Shown here piece after piece: positions 1-10,720 of a DNA stretch of 64,000 nucleotides. A program made the translations under genes and the position numbers. The notes beneath the pieces are model-generated. The model was not told where the DNA came from. It worked only from the letters and a program-made list of their open reading frames with translations, and ran no database searches. Source of the stretch: an uncultured Bacteroidota bacterium (GTDB taxonomy: Bacteria > Bacteroidota > Bacteroidia > Flavobacteriales > Flavobacteriaceae); assembly GCA_902587325.1 (NCBI GenBank), contig CACIKV010000004.1, forward strand, positions 1 through 64,000. Reading direction: 5' to 3'. The number at the start of each line of letters is the position of its first letter. Position 1 is the stretch's first letter.

Positions 1-1030
<1,030 letters not shown>

Positions 1031-1033
1031 TTA

Positions 1034-1312
1034 TTAAACTATTGCTAGAATGTCACTTTCTTTCATTATCAAATAGTCTTTGCCTTCGTACTTCAACTCA
1101 GTTCCAGAATATTTGCCATATAATACAGTCTCCCCAACTTTAACAGAGATGGGGTTTTCCTTTGTTCCAGCACCTACAGCAACTACATTACCTTTTTGAG
1201 GTTTTTCTTTTGCTGTATCAGGAATAATGATTCCGGAGGCTGTTTTTGTTTCAGCTTCAAGAGGTTCAACTAGAACTCTGTCTGCTAATGGTTTGATCTT
1301 CAATTTGCTCAT
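1034..1312 (-). CDS. groES: Co-chaperonin GroES
   Basis: 92 aa, [42 protein letters not shown]; adjacent to groEL. Confidence 0.97.
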   Translation of the reverse strand: MSKLKIKPLADRVLVEPLEAETKTASGIIIPDTAKEKPQKGNVVAVGAGTKENPISVKVGETVLYGKYSGTELKYEGKDYLIMKESDILAIV

Positions 1313-1423
1313 ATTTTTAATTTTTTACTTTTACTAAGATTCATCAATCATGCCAAAAGAAAATTTATGTCAAATTGTAATTATAATAGAAAATTTAAAT
1401 GACATCATGGCATAAAATTAGTT

Positions 1424-1756
1424 TTACTCAGACTCATTTTGAGAATCATCATTTTCTAGAATTTCTTCAATTTCAAAATCACTATTATTGTTTATAAGTT
1501 CGGAATCAGAGTTTTGATCACCGGAATTTAATGTAATATTTGAAAACAAAATTAATAGAAGAAGAGCTCCAGCAAGAAACCAAGTACTGTTATCGAGAAA
1601 GTCAGTAGTTTTTTTAACCCCACCCATTTTCTGGGAATCACCCCCAAAACTTGAAGACAACCCTCCTCCTTTTGGATTTTGAACCATTATCACTAATATC
1701 AAAAGAAATGATAAAATAATTATAGAAAATAATATTATTGTAAAAATACTATTCAT
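1424..1756 (-). CDS. secG: Preprotein translocase subunit SecG
   Basis: 110 aa, two TM segments, VMVQNPKGGGLSSSFGG motif, acidic tail. Confidence 0.9.
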   Translation of the reverse strand: MNSIFTIILFSIIILSFLLILVIMVQNPKGGGLSSSFGGDSQKMGGVKKTTDFLDNSTWFLAGALLLLILFSNITLNSGDQNSDSELINNNSDFEIEEILENDDSQNESE

Positions 1757-2354
1757 TATTCAACCTATTTTTAATAAATTTTATTTGGTCTGCAAATAAA
1801 CTGATTTTTTCTGGATATTTCAAACTTAAAATTTTATATGCTTTCAATGCTTTTTTTAATTTATTTTGTTTCAAATATATTTTTGCCAAAGTTTCAGTCA
1901 TAAAATCTTCTTCATTTATAGAACTTTCAGCGTTTCTAGTCTTAATTTTTAAATCATTAATAAATTTTTTATCTAAGCCTAAAAAAGTAGAGTTTTTATT
2001 ATTTTCTGTTGATTTAGTTTTCAAAACCCATTCAACAAATGAGTGTTTAGTATTCGATTTTAATTTATCGATATCATTGACTATTTCTTTGATTTCTTGG
2101 GCATTAATTTTTTTTTGATTATTTAAAATATTGTAAATGTATTCTCTATCAATAAAGTTTAATGAAAATGCTTTCAAACTTCTGCCATAATTAACTGTAT
2201 TATTATTCTTTGAAATTAATATGTTGATGACATGTGGAGCAACAAAGTAAGGGTACTTTTTTGATAATTTTAAAAAATGTTTGTGACTATTTTTTTTTAT
2301 TTTGTATGGATTAATCAGTCCACTCAAAAGAATTCTTTTATCAATTTCTACCAT
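1749..2354 (-). CDS. Hypothetical TPR-like protein
   Basis: 201 aa; C-terminal TPR-like MTETLAKIYLKQNKLKKALKAYKILSLKYPEKISLFADQI; overlaps secG start. Confidence 0.65.
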   Translation of the reverse strand: MVEIDKRILLSGLINPYKIKKNSHKHFLKLSKKYPYFVAPHVINILISKNNNTVNYGRSLKAFSLNFIDREYIYNILNNQKKINAQEIKEIVNDIDKLKSNTKHSFVEWVLKTKSTENNKNSTFLGLDKKFINDLKIKTRNAESSINEEDFMTETLAKIYLKQNKLKKALKAYKILSLKYPEKISLFADQIKFIKNRLNNE

Positions 2355-2869
2355 TTTGCTAAAGATGCATTAAAAATATCTTGTGTCAATCTTTCAAAAA
2401 TAATTTCGTGAGCTTCATTTTTAATTGATATCAATTGTTGTTCAGCTGGAAAATCAAAGAAAAAAGAAAATCTTCTTTCAAAATTATCTTCTTCTTTTTT
2501 AAAGTTTGTATAGTTAATATTGACAGAGATTGTTAATCTATTTTGAGCAGCATTTAAATCTGCAGTTGAAGTCATAGGACTTACTCTATATTCAATTATT
2601 TCTCCTTCATACAGTAAATCTCCATTACTTTGTACAAGTTGTAGATTTGTTTGATTTTCTAAAATATTTTGAAGAGCTAATGTTAGATCTCTGTCTAAGC
2701 CGGGTTCAAAAATAGAACCTACATTATTGCCTGAATTGTTTTCAAATAAATTCACTTGAAATGTTTCAGTCCCCTCAGGAATAGATGCACCAGTAAAAGA
2801 ATAGTTTCCACAAGAATGAAAACTAATTAAAAATAAAAAAAAAATAAGTCTTTTAAAGTTTAATATCAT
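2348..2869 (-). CDS. lptE: LPS-assembly lipoprotein LptE family
   Basis: Lipoprotein signal FLFLISFHSCGNYSFTGASIPEGTETFQVNLFENNS, typical Bacteroidota LptE; gene order with the sigma54 regulator and miaB. Confidence 0.8.
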   Translation of the reverse strand: MILNFKRLIFFLFLISFHSCGNYSFTGASIPEGTETFQVNLFENNSGNNVGSIFEPGLDRDLTLALQNILENQTNLQLVQSNGDLLYEGEIIEYRVSPMTSTADLNAAQNRLTISVNINYTNFKKEEDNFERRFSFFFDFPAEQQLISIKNEAHEIIFERLTQDIFNASLAKW

Positions 2870-4097
2870 ATTGTTTAATCTTCCTATATAAAGTACGTTC
2901 AGAAATACCTAGTTCAATTGCAGCAGCTTTTCTCCTGCCATTATTTCTTTCTAGTGATTTAATTATTAATTCTAACTCTTTATCTTGGATAGATAGAGTT
3001 TCTTCTTCCTGAATTTCTTCGGCATAATCATATTTATCATTAATATTATCATTAATTTTATCTTCATTAACAGGAATTAAACTATTTTCAAGTTCAGCCT
3101 TTTCAATTATTTCATCACTGTAATTTTTATTTGAATTTTTAAAACTGGAAATATCAAAATCAGGATTATCACTTTTTATCTTGCCAATATCCTTTTTAAG
3201 TTCATTAAGGTCTTTTTTCATATCAAATAAAATTTTATATAAAATTTCTCTTTCACTAGAAAAATCATTTGAATGGGACTCATTGTCAATCAAAGCTGGT
3301 AAATTATAAATTGGATTTGGTAAATAGTTAGAAAGTATAGATTTTGTTATTGCTCTGCTTTGTTCAAGAACAGATAATTGTTCAGTAATATTTTTTAATT
3401 GTCTAATATTTCCATTCCATCTATAATTTTTTAATAATAATTGTGCCTCTTCATCTAATCTAACAGTAGGCATATTATATTTTTTTGCAAAATCAGATGC
3501 AAATTTTCTAAATAATAAAAAAATATCATTTTTCCTCTTTCTCAATGGTGGAATATTAATTTCAACAGTGCTTAATCTGTAATATAAATCTTCTCTAAAT
3601 TTATTTTTCTTAATTGCACTATCCATTTTTATGTTTGTTGCAGCTACAATTCTAATATCAGTTTTTTGAACTTTAGAGGATCCTACTTTCATAAATTCCC
3701 CATTTTCTAATATTCTCAATAATCTTACTTGAGTTGTTAGTGGTAATTCACCAACCTCATCTAAAAAAATTGTTCCACCATCCGTAACTTCAAAATATCC
3801 TGCTCGAGTTGATGTTGCACCTGTAAAAGCACCTTTTTCATGACCAAATAATTCAGAATCAATAGTTCCTTCAGGTATTGCACCACAATTTACAGCAATA
3901 AATTTATTATGTTTTCTGTGTGACAGTTGATGAATAATTTTAGGAAATATTTCTTTTCCTACTCCACTTTCACCAGTTATTAGTACTGAGATATCAGTAG
4001 GGGAGACTCTTATTGATTTTTCAATCGCTCTATCTAAAAAAATATCATTACCAATTATCTCAAACCTTTGCTTTATGTTTTGAATATTTAAGTTCAT
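2853..4097 (-). CDS. Sigma-54-dependent Fis-family transcriptional activator (no receiver domain)
   Basis: AAA+ Walker A GESGVGKE, GAFTGA loop (GHEKGAFTGA), C-terminal Fis HTH (RRKAAAIELGISERTLYRKIKQY). Confidence 0.93.
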   Translation of the reverse strand: MNLNIQNIKQRFEIIGNDIFLDRAIEKSIRVSPTDISVLITGESGVGKEIFPKIIHQLSHRKHNKFIAVNCGAIPEGTIDSELFGHEKGAFTGATSTRAGYFEVTDGGTIFLDEVGELPLTTQVRLLRILENGEFMKVGSSKVQKTDIRIVAATNIKMDSAIKKNKFREDLYYRLSTVEINIPPLRKRKNDIFLLFRKFASDFAKKYNMPTVRLDEEAQLLLKNYRWNGNIRQLKNITEQLSVLEQSRAITKSILSNYLPNPIYNLPALIDNESHSNDFSSEREILYKILFDMKKDLNELKKDIGKIKSDNPDFDISSFKNSNKNYSDEIIEKAELENSLIPVNEDKINDNINDKYDYAEEIQEEETLSIQDKELELIIKSLERNNGRRKAAAIELGISERTLYRKIKQYDIKL

Positions 4098-5515
4098 TTA
4101 ATCTTTTTTTTCGCAAACCCTATTAAGGTTGTGGATGTGTTATTTTCAACTAAAACCTCGACAAAATCTCCAGGTAAATAATTTTCTTTTGGTATAACAA
4201 CCATTATGTTTTGTTCATTTCTTCCACACCAAAATTTAGTAGATTTTTTTGATTCTTTTTCTATTAAAATTTCAGTTAATTTATTTTTATAATTTGATAA
4301 ATTTTTATAACTGTGTTGGAATTGTAAATCAATTATTTCAGATAACCTTCTTTGCTTTACTTTTTCTGTGATGTTATCTTTCATTTTTCTTGCTGCTAAT
4401 GTGCCTGGTCTTTCAGAATATTTAAACATAAAACCAAAGTCATATCTAACTAATTCCATTAAACTCAAAGTATCTATGTGATCCTTTTCTGTCTCATTTG
4501 GAAATCCAGTAATAATATCATGAGAAATACCACAATTTGGAAGAATTTTTTTAATGTTAGAAATTAAATTTAAATATTCTTCTCTTGTATGTTGTCTATT
4601 CATAGCTTTTAATATTTTATTACTTCCAGATTGAACAGGAAGATGAATATGATTACATATATTACTATGAGTTTGCATTGTAGTTAATACTTCAATATCC
4701 ATATCCTGAGGATTAGAAGTTGTAAACCTTATTCTAAAATCAGGATAGCATTTTGCAACTAAATCAAGAAGTTTAGCAAAATTAATAGCAGTCCGTTTTT
4801 GAATATTATTAGCTTTTTTAAAATCTTTTTTTAATCCACCTCCGTACCATAAATAACTATCAACATTTTGACCAAGTAGAGTTATTTCTTTGTAACCATT
4901 TTCTTTTAATTTATTTATTTCATTTAAAATACTTTTTGGATCTCTGCTTCTTTCTCTTCCTCTAGTAAAAGGAACTACACAAAATGTACACATATTGTCA
5001 CAACCACGAGTTATTGAAACAAAAGCCGAAATACCATTTGAGTTAAATCTCTGTGGATTAATATCAGCGTAAGTTTCATCTTTTGAAAGAAGAACATTTA
5101 CAGCATCATTTCCAAACTCAATCTCTTTTAATAAATTTGGTAAATCACGATATGCATCAGGCCCTACAACAAGATCTACTATTTTTTCTTCATGTAAAAA
5201 TTTTTCCTTCAGTCTTTCAGCCATACATCCAAGCACGCCTATTTTTAAACTAGAATTTTTCTTCTTTAAAAAATTAATACTTGATAGTTTTTTTCTAATT
5301 GTTTGTTCCGCTTTTTCTCTTATAGAACATGTATTAAGTAAAATTAGACTAGATTTTTCTATATCATCAGTATAATCGTAACCAATATTTTCAAGAATAG
5401 ATGCTACAATTTCAGAATCAGCAAAATTCATTTGACATCCATAGGAAATTATGTGATATTTCTTTAAGGACTTAATTTTAGTTTCATTAGACAATTTCGC
5501 GTCAACTAGTATCAT
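4094..5515 (-). CDS. miaB: tRNA-2-methylthio-N6-dimethylallyladenosine synthase MiaB
   Basis: YGCQMNFADSE, radical SAM CDNMCTFCVVPFTRGRERSR, C-terminal TRAM-like region. Confidence 0.95.
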   Translation of the reverse strand: MILVDAKLSNETKIKSLKKYHIISYGCQMNFADSEIVASILENIGYDYTDDIEKSSLILLNTCSIREKAEQTIRKKLSSINFLKKKNSSLKIGVLGCMAERLKEKFLHEEKIVDLVVGPDAYRDLPNLLKEIEFGNDAVNVLLSKDETYADINPQRFNSNGISAFVSITRGCDNMCTFCVVPFTRGRERSRDPKSILNEINKLKENGYKEITLLGQNVDSYLWYGGGLKKDFKKANNIQKRTAINFAKLLDLVAKCYPDFRIRFTTSNPQDMDIEVLTTMQTHSNICNHIHLPVQSGSNKILKAMNRQHTREEYLNLISNIKKILPNCGISHDIITGFPNETEKDHIDTLSLMELVRYDFGFMFKYSERPGTLAARKMKDNITEKVKQRRLSEIIDLQFQHSYKNLSNYKNKLTEILIEKESKKSTKFWCGRNEQNIMVVIPKENYLPGDFVEVLVENNTSTTLIGFAKKKIK

Positions 5516-5640
5516 TTAAAATTAATTTTCAGTCACAAATATAGAAAAACTGTCAAATTGTCGTGTTTTTAAATCTTCTTATTTTTTATTAATGGAATAA
5601 AAATTGATGTTAACATTTTGTTTAAATTCAAAAAAATAAA

Positions 5641-5668
5641 TTGAGTTTTAAAAAAACATATACTTTTG
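5641..5668 (+). promoter_or_regulatory. Putative Bacteroidota primary-sigma promoter of topA (TTG-N17-TAnnTTTG)
   Basis: TTG at 5641-5643 and TACTTTTG at 5661-5668, 20 nt before the topA ATG at 5688. Confidence 0.55.
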
Positions 5669-5687
5669 TGAACCTAAAACCATATAC

Positions 5688-8126
5688 ATGTCAAAAAATC
5701 TTGTTATAGTTGAATCACCTGCAAAAGCTAAGACAATTGAAAAATTTTTGGGTAAAGATTTCAAGGTGGTTTCAAGTAACGGACATATTTCTGACCTGCC
5801 ATCAAGTGAGTTAGGTATAAATGTAGATGAAAATTATAAACCAAAATACATCATTTCAAAAGAGAAAAAAGATATTGTAAAAAGATTAAAGAGTGAGGTT
5901 AAAAATGTTGAAACTGTATGGTTAGCCAGTGATGAGGACAGAGAAGGTGAGGCAATAGCTTGGCACTTGCAAGAATCTTTAAATTTAAATGAAGAAAAAA
6001 CAAAAAGAATAGTTTTTAGAGAAATAACTGAAGATGCAATAAAAAAAGCTATTACAAATCCTAGAAAAATCGATAAATCCTTAGTAGATGCTCAACAAGC
6101 AAGAAGAGTTTTAGATAGACTTGTTGGATATAAAATATCCCCAATTCTTTGGAGAAAGGTGAAGGGCGGACTTTCTGCTGGACGTGTTCAATCGGTAGCT
6201 TTGAGGTTAATTGCTGAGAGGGAGAAGGAAATAAGTGAACACGTACCTAATGAATCATTTAAAATATCCGCTTTTTTTAACACAGTTAATGGTAAAATTT
6301 TTAGGGCAAAATACTCAAAGAATATTTTCAAAGATGAAAATTTTGAATCTTTTATAAATGAATTTTTAAGTTCAAAATATAAAGTAATTTCTGTAACAGA
6401 AAATCCCACTGAAAAGAAACCAACACCGCCCTTTACAACATCTACTTTACAACAAGAAGCGTCCAGGAAGTTAGGTTTTTCAGTTTCAAGAACCATGTCT
6501 GCAGCTCAGAAATTGTACGAGGAAGGCCACATCACATATATGAGAACTGACAGTGTAAATTTATCAAACCAAGCTGTTAAATCAATTAAGAAAACTATAA
6601 TTGATAGATTTGGTGTAAATTATTTTTTCGAAAGGTCATTTAAAAATAAGAGCAAAAGTGCTCAACAAGCACATGAAGCAGTTAGGCCAACCAATTTTTC
6701 AAAGGATAATTTAATACTTGATTCAGATCAATCTAATTTATATAAACTAATTTGGAAAAGAGCTGTATCGTCTCAAATGGCAAATGCCAAATTAAATAAG
6801 ACTATCATAAAAGTAAAGGCCTCTAATCATAATGATTTTTTCCAATCTGAGGGTGAAGTTGTAGTTTTTGATGGTTTTTTAAAATTATATATTGAGTCTA
6901 AAGATAATATTGATGAAAATGACAATAATGATTTACTTCCAAAATTAAATGTTGGTGATACTATTGAAAAAAGTAAGATTTTAATAACTCAGGTTTTCTC
7001 AAAACCACCTTTTAGATTTTCTGAAGCCACTCTTGTCAAAAAATTAGAGGAACTTGGTATTGGTAGACCCTCAACATATGCTCCAACAATTTCAACTATT
7101 ATAAATAGAAAATATGTTTTTAAAGGTGATAATGTTGGACAAAAGAGAGATTTATTACAATATGTTGTTACGGACAAAATAAGTAAGTTAATAGTTTCTG
7201 AAAATTTTGGATCAAATAAAGGAAAACTAATTCCCAGTGAAGTAGGTGTTTTAGTAAATGAATTTTTAACCAATAACTTTAGTAATATAATTGATTATAA
7301 TTTTACTGCTTCTGTTGAGGATGATTTTGATTCTATTGCAAGTGGGAAAAAAGAATGGCAATCCATTATTGATAATTTTTATAATCCTTTTAACCTTAAA
7401 GTTGATGATGTTAGTAAAAATGCAAAAAGAGAAACTGGAGAAAGAGTTTTAGGCGATGATCCAAAAACCGGAAGACAATTAAGTGTTAAATTGGGTAAAT
7501 TTGGTCCAATAGCTCAAATAGGAAAAAATGAGGATGAAGAAAAACCTATTTTTGCAAATCTTCTTCCAGAACAACAAATCAGTAAAATCACTTTTAATGA
7601 AGCAATAAAACTATTCGATTTGCCAATATATTTAGGAGATTTTCAGGATGAAAGAGTTGAAGCTAACATAGGTCGGTATGGGCCGTATGTTAAACATGGA
7701 AAAAAATTTATTTCAATTCCTGACGGTTCATCTCCTTTTGATATAAGTTATGAAATTGCATTAGAATTAATAAAAAAGAAAATTGAAAGTGAGAAACCAA
7801 TTATTACTTATAAAGGACATGGTGTAACCAAGGGTAAAGGACGATTTGGTCCCTTTATTAAATGGAATGGGATGTTTATAAACGTCAATAAAACATATGA
7901 TTTTGATAACCTTTCAGATTCAGACTTTACTGATTTAATTGAGGAAAAATTAAAAAAGGAGAAAGAAAAAATTATTAAAAACTGGTCTGATGATAAAATT
8001 ACTCTTGAAAAAGGAAGATGGGGAAAAATTTTTGTTATTAAGGGTAAGAAAAAAATTCAAATTCCTAAGACAGTTGATCCTCAAAGTATTGACTTAGAGC
8101 AAGCAAAAAAGCTTCTAAAAAAATAA
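5688..8126 (+). CDS. topA: DNA topoisomerase I
   Basis: MSKNLVIVESPAKAKTIEKFLGKDFKVVSSNGHISDLP; active-site region ITYMRTDSVNLS. Confidence 0.97.
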   Translation: MSKNLVIVESPAKAKTIEKFLGKDFKVVSSNGHISDLPSSELGINVDENYKPKYIISKEKKDIVKRLKSEVKNVETVWLASDEDREGEAIAWHLQESLNLNEEKTKRIVFREITEDAIKKAITNPRKIDKSLVDAQQARRVLDRLVGYKISPILWRKVKGGLSAGRVQSVALRLIAEREKEISEHVPNESFKISAFFNTVNGKIFRAKYSKNIFKDENFESFINEFLSSKYKVISVTENPTEKKPTPPFTTSTLQQEASRKLGFSVSRTMSAAQKLYEEGHITYMRTDSVNLSNQAVKSIKKTIIDRFGVNYFFERSFKNKSKSAQQAHEAVRPTNFSKDNLILDSDQSNLYKLIWKRAVSSQMANAKLNKTIIKVKASNHNDFFQSEGEVVVFDGFLKLYIESKDNIDENDNNDLLPKLNVGDTIEKSKILITQVFSKPPFRFSEATLVKKLEELGIGRPSTYAPTISTIINRKYVFKGDNVGQKRDLLQYVVTDKISKLIVSENFGSNKGKLIPSEVGVLVNEFLTNNFSNIIDYNFTASVEDDFDSIASGKKEWQSIIDNFYNPFNLKVDDVSKNAKRETGERVLGDDPKTGRQLSVKLGKFGPIAQIGKNEDEEKPIFANLLPEQQISKITFNEAIKLFDLPIYLGDFQDERVEANIGRYGPYVKHGKKFISIPDGSSPFDISYEIALELIKKKIESEKPIITYKGHGVTKGKGRFGPFIKWNGMFINVNKTYDFDNLSDSDFTDLIEEKLKKEKEKIIKNWSDDKITLEKGRWGKIFVIKGKKKIQIPKTVDPQSIDLEQAKKLLKK

Positions 8127-8132
8127 CGTAAA

Positions 8133-9242
8133 TTGTTTGTTGAATATTTTACAATACCAAATAAAAAAAATTTAGATCTTAGAAAAAAGCTAGATCCTAG
8201 TTGTATTTGTAACAATATAAAAATTTTTGGTGTTGATGAATTTGACATAACCTCATCATATGATATCGCTTTTTTTACAATTAATGATGATTTAGAATCC
8301 GAAAAATTTAGAAGTAGATTTTACTCATTGCATTATGGTGATTGGAAAAAAAAAATTGTCGATTTAGGAAAATTTAACCATGGTCATAGTGTTGCAGATA
8401 GCAATTTTGCATTAAAAGAAATTACTAAAAATCTTTCAGGATTAGGTATATTAATGATTTGCATTGGAGGCAATTCTAGTTTACTAAATGTTGTGTCAGA
8501 GTCTTTAAGCAAAGATAATATCTATCTGAATATTGTTTCAGTTGATAAAATTTTAGGAATTGATGCTGAAACAAATCAAATTAACAATTCTAATTATATT
8601 TCTCATTTAATACAAAGTGATAGTTTAAAACTTAATTTTTTTTGTAATCTAGGTTATTTAAGACACTTAAATTCATTTTCTAAAATTGAATTGCTAAGAA
8701 AAATAAAATTTGACATGCTTAGTCTTGGAGATTTAAGGTTTGATTTTTCTGAAGCTGAACCAGTAATGAGAGATTCTCATATTGTAAATTTTAATTTAGA
8801 ATCATTAAAATCTAATACAATAAACTTTAAATTAACATCTCCTAATGGTTTGACTGCATTTGAGGCTTGCAACTTATCTAGGTATGCTGGAATAAGTTCT
8901 AGCATGAAAATTGTTTGCTATAATAATGTGAAAAGTACAATTGAGTGTAATTCTGTTCTATCTGAAATGGTCTGGTATTATATCGAAGGCTGTAATAATA
9001 GATATATTGAAGATTTTTTAAAAGAGTCGGATTTCAACTATTATTATGTTGAAGTTGATGGTCATAATTTTAAATTTTATAAAAATAAAATTAGTAAGAG
9101 ATGGTGGGTTGAATATATTGATCAAGGTATCATATCCATTGATAAAGATATAATCCCCTGCTCTGAAAATGATTATAAATTATCTCAAAATTCAATTATT
9201 TCAGAAAGAATTATTAAAAGATTAAAGAGCAAGATTATATGA
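8133..9242 (+). CDS. Arginase/formimidoylglutamase-fold protein with degenerate metal site (TTG start)
   Basis: 369 aa; conserved position between topA and gldK in Flavobacteriia; C-terminal SPNGLTAFEACNLSRYAGISS resembles arginase-family proteins annotated at this locus. Confidence 0.65.
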   Translation: MFVEYFTIPNKKNLDLRKKLDPSCICNNIKIFGVDEFDITSSYDIAFFTINDDLESEKFRSRFYSLHYGDWKKKIVDLGKFNHGHSVADSNFALKEITKNLSGLGILMICIGGNSSLLNVVSESLSKDNIYLNIVSVDKILGIDAETNQINNSNYISHLIQSDSLKLNFFCNLGYLRHLNSFSKIELLRKIKFDMLSLGDLRFDFSEAEPVMRDSHIVNFNLESLKSNTINFKLTSPNGLTAFEACNLSRYAGISSSMKIVCYNNVKSTIECNSVLSEMVWYYIEGCNNRYIEDFLKESDFNYYYVEVDGHNFKFYKNKISKRWWVEYIDQGIISIDKDIIPCSENDYKLSQNSIISERIIKRLKSKII

Positions 9243-9301
9243 AATTAAACCAAAAGTGTTATTTTAGGGTCCAACTTTTTGATTTGAGAAAAGATATTTG
9301 T

Positions 9302-10711
9302 ATGAAAAAACTATTGTTCTTTTTTATTTTCACATTACTTTTTATCTCTTGTTCTAATAATGACAGGGGAGAATTAGTAGGTGTAAAGTCCAATAAGTTT
9401 TTTCCTACACAACCTAATGGTATGGTTCTAGTCCCTTCAGGGGCATTTACCATGGGTCCTTCAAACCCAAATGCATCGTTAGATCAAAACCCTAAGTTAA
9501 AGACAGTATCCGTCAAGTCTTTTTACATGGACGAAACAGAAATCACTAATAGTGAATATAGACAATTTGTTAATTGGGTTAGAGACTCGATTGTTAGACA
9601 TGAAATTGCCAAAGCTGCATATGAAAAAATTGGTGAAGAAATTAGTGAGGATGACCCATTGTGGAACTTTATGCCTATATATAAGAGAGTTGATGATGGT
9701 GAAGAAAAAACTGCATATCAAGAATATCTTGAAGAAAATGGATTAGGGTTTTTAGATATTGATGATAAATCTACTTATCGACTAAATTGGGATAATAAAA
9801 TTTCATGGCAAAGATCTGATTATCTTGATGCCAATTATGCTGCAATTTTAGAGGGTGGTATTGGTCCAGATTTGTTAGAAGATTATGAAGGTTTTTTTAT
9901 TCCTGCCGACTCAACACCTAATGGATTAAGAGCATTCAAAACAAAAAGAATCAAGTATAGCTTTCGTGAATTTGATATTGAAAAAAATAAATGGAGTGAT
10001 TACAAGGAAATCCAAGTTTATCCTGACACCACAGTTTGGTACAAGGATTTTAATTATAGTTACAACGAACCCATGCACAATGATTATTTTTGGCACGATG
10101 CTTATTCTGAGTATCCAGTTGTTGGAGTTTCTTGGGAACAAGCAAAAGCTTTTGCAGATTGGAGAACCTTTTACAAAAATCAACATAATAGAAAAAAGAA
10201 AAAAGACATTCAACTTGTAAGTCGCTTTAGATTACCAACCGAGTCTGAGTGGGAGTATGCTGCTAGAGGTGGAATTGAAAGAGCAGAATATCCTTGGGGA
10301 GGTCCTTACACATATGATGACAAGGGTTGTTTCTTAGCTAATTTTAAGCCGGAGAGAGGTGATTATGCAGCAGATCAAATTTTATATACAGCTGAAGCCG
10401 AATCTTATTGGCCAAATGATTATGGTCTATATAATATGTCTGGTAATGTTTCTGAGTGGACAGACTCTAATTATGAAAGGTCTGCCAGTGATTTTGTTTC
10501 TGGTTTAAATCCAAATATTGAAGGAAATGATTTAAATTCTAGAAAGGTAGTTAGAGGTGGATCTTGGAAAGATGTTGCTCATTTTCTAAAGGTTTCAACA
10601 AGAGATTATGAATATCAAGATAAGAAACGATCGTATATTGGATTCAGAACTGTTCAAAGCTATTTAGGAGAAGATGTTGGGTTTCAAGAAAATCCAAATA
10701 AAATATTTTAA
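9302..10711 (+). CDS. gldK: Gliding motility/T9SS lipoprotein GldK (start moved to 9302 from ORF 9239)
   Basis: Lipoprotein signal MKKLLFFFIFTLLFISCSNN from ATG 9302; FGE-sulfatase-like fold: GMVLVPSGAFTMGPS, RLPTESEWEYAARGG, VVRGGSW, GFRTV. Confidence 0.95.
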   Translation: MKKLLFFFIFTLLFISCSNNDRGELVGVKSNKFFPTQPNGMVLVPSGAFTMGPSNPNASLDQNPKLKTVSVKSFYMDETEITNSEYRQFVNWVRDSIVRHEIAKAAYEKIGEEISEDDPLWNFMPIYKRVDDGEEKTAYQEYLEENGLGFLDIDDKSTYRLNWDNKISWQRSDYLDANYAAILEGGIGPDLLEDYEGFFIPADSTPNGLRAFKTKRIKYSFREFDIEKNKWSDYKEIQVYPDTTVWYKDFNYSYNEPMHNDYFWHDAYSEYPVVGVSWEQAKAFADWRTFYKNQHNRKKKKDIQLVSRFRLPTESEWEYAARGGIERAEYPWGGPYTYDDKGCFLANFKPERGDYAADQILYTAEAESYWPNDYGLYNMSGNVSEWTDSNYERSASDFVSGLNPNIEGNDLNSRKVVRGGSWKDVAHFLKVSTRDYEYQDKKRSYIGFRTVQSYLGEDVGFQENPNKIF

Positions 10712-10720
10712 ATTATTTAT

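Noticed and set aside
6188-7273. Reverse ORFs inside topA (6188-6496, 6989-7273)
   Set aside because: Antisense frames of a clear coding gene.
9239-9301. N-terminal extension of GldK from ATG 9239
   Set aside because: The extension precedes a clear lipoprotein signal starting at ATG 9302; the true start is 9302.
9497-10220. Small ORFs on both strands within gldK
   Set aside because: Shadow ORFs; gldK coding is unambiguous.
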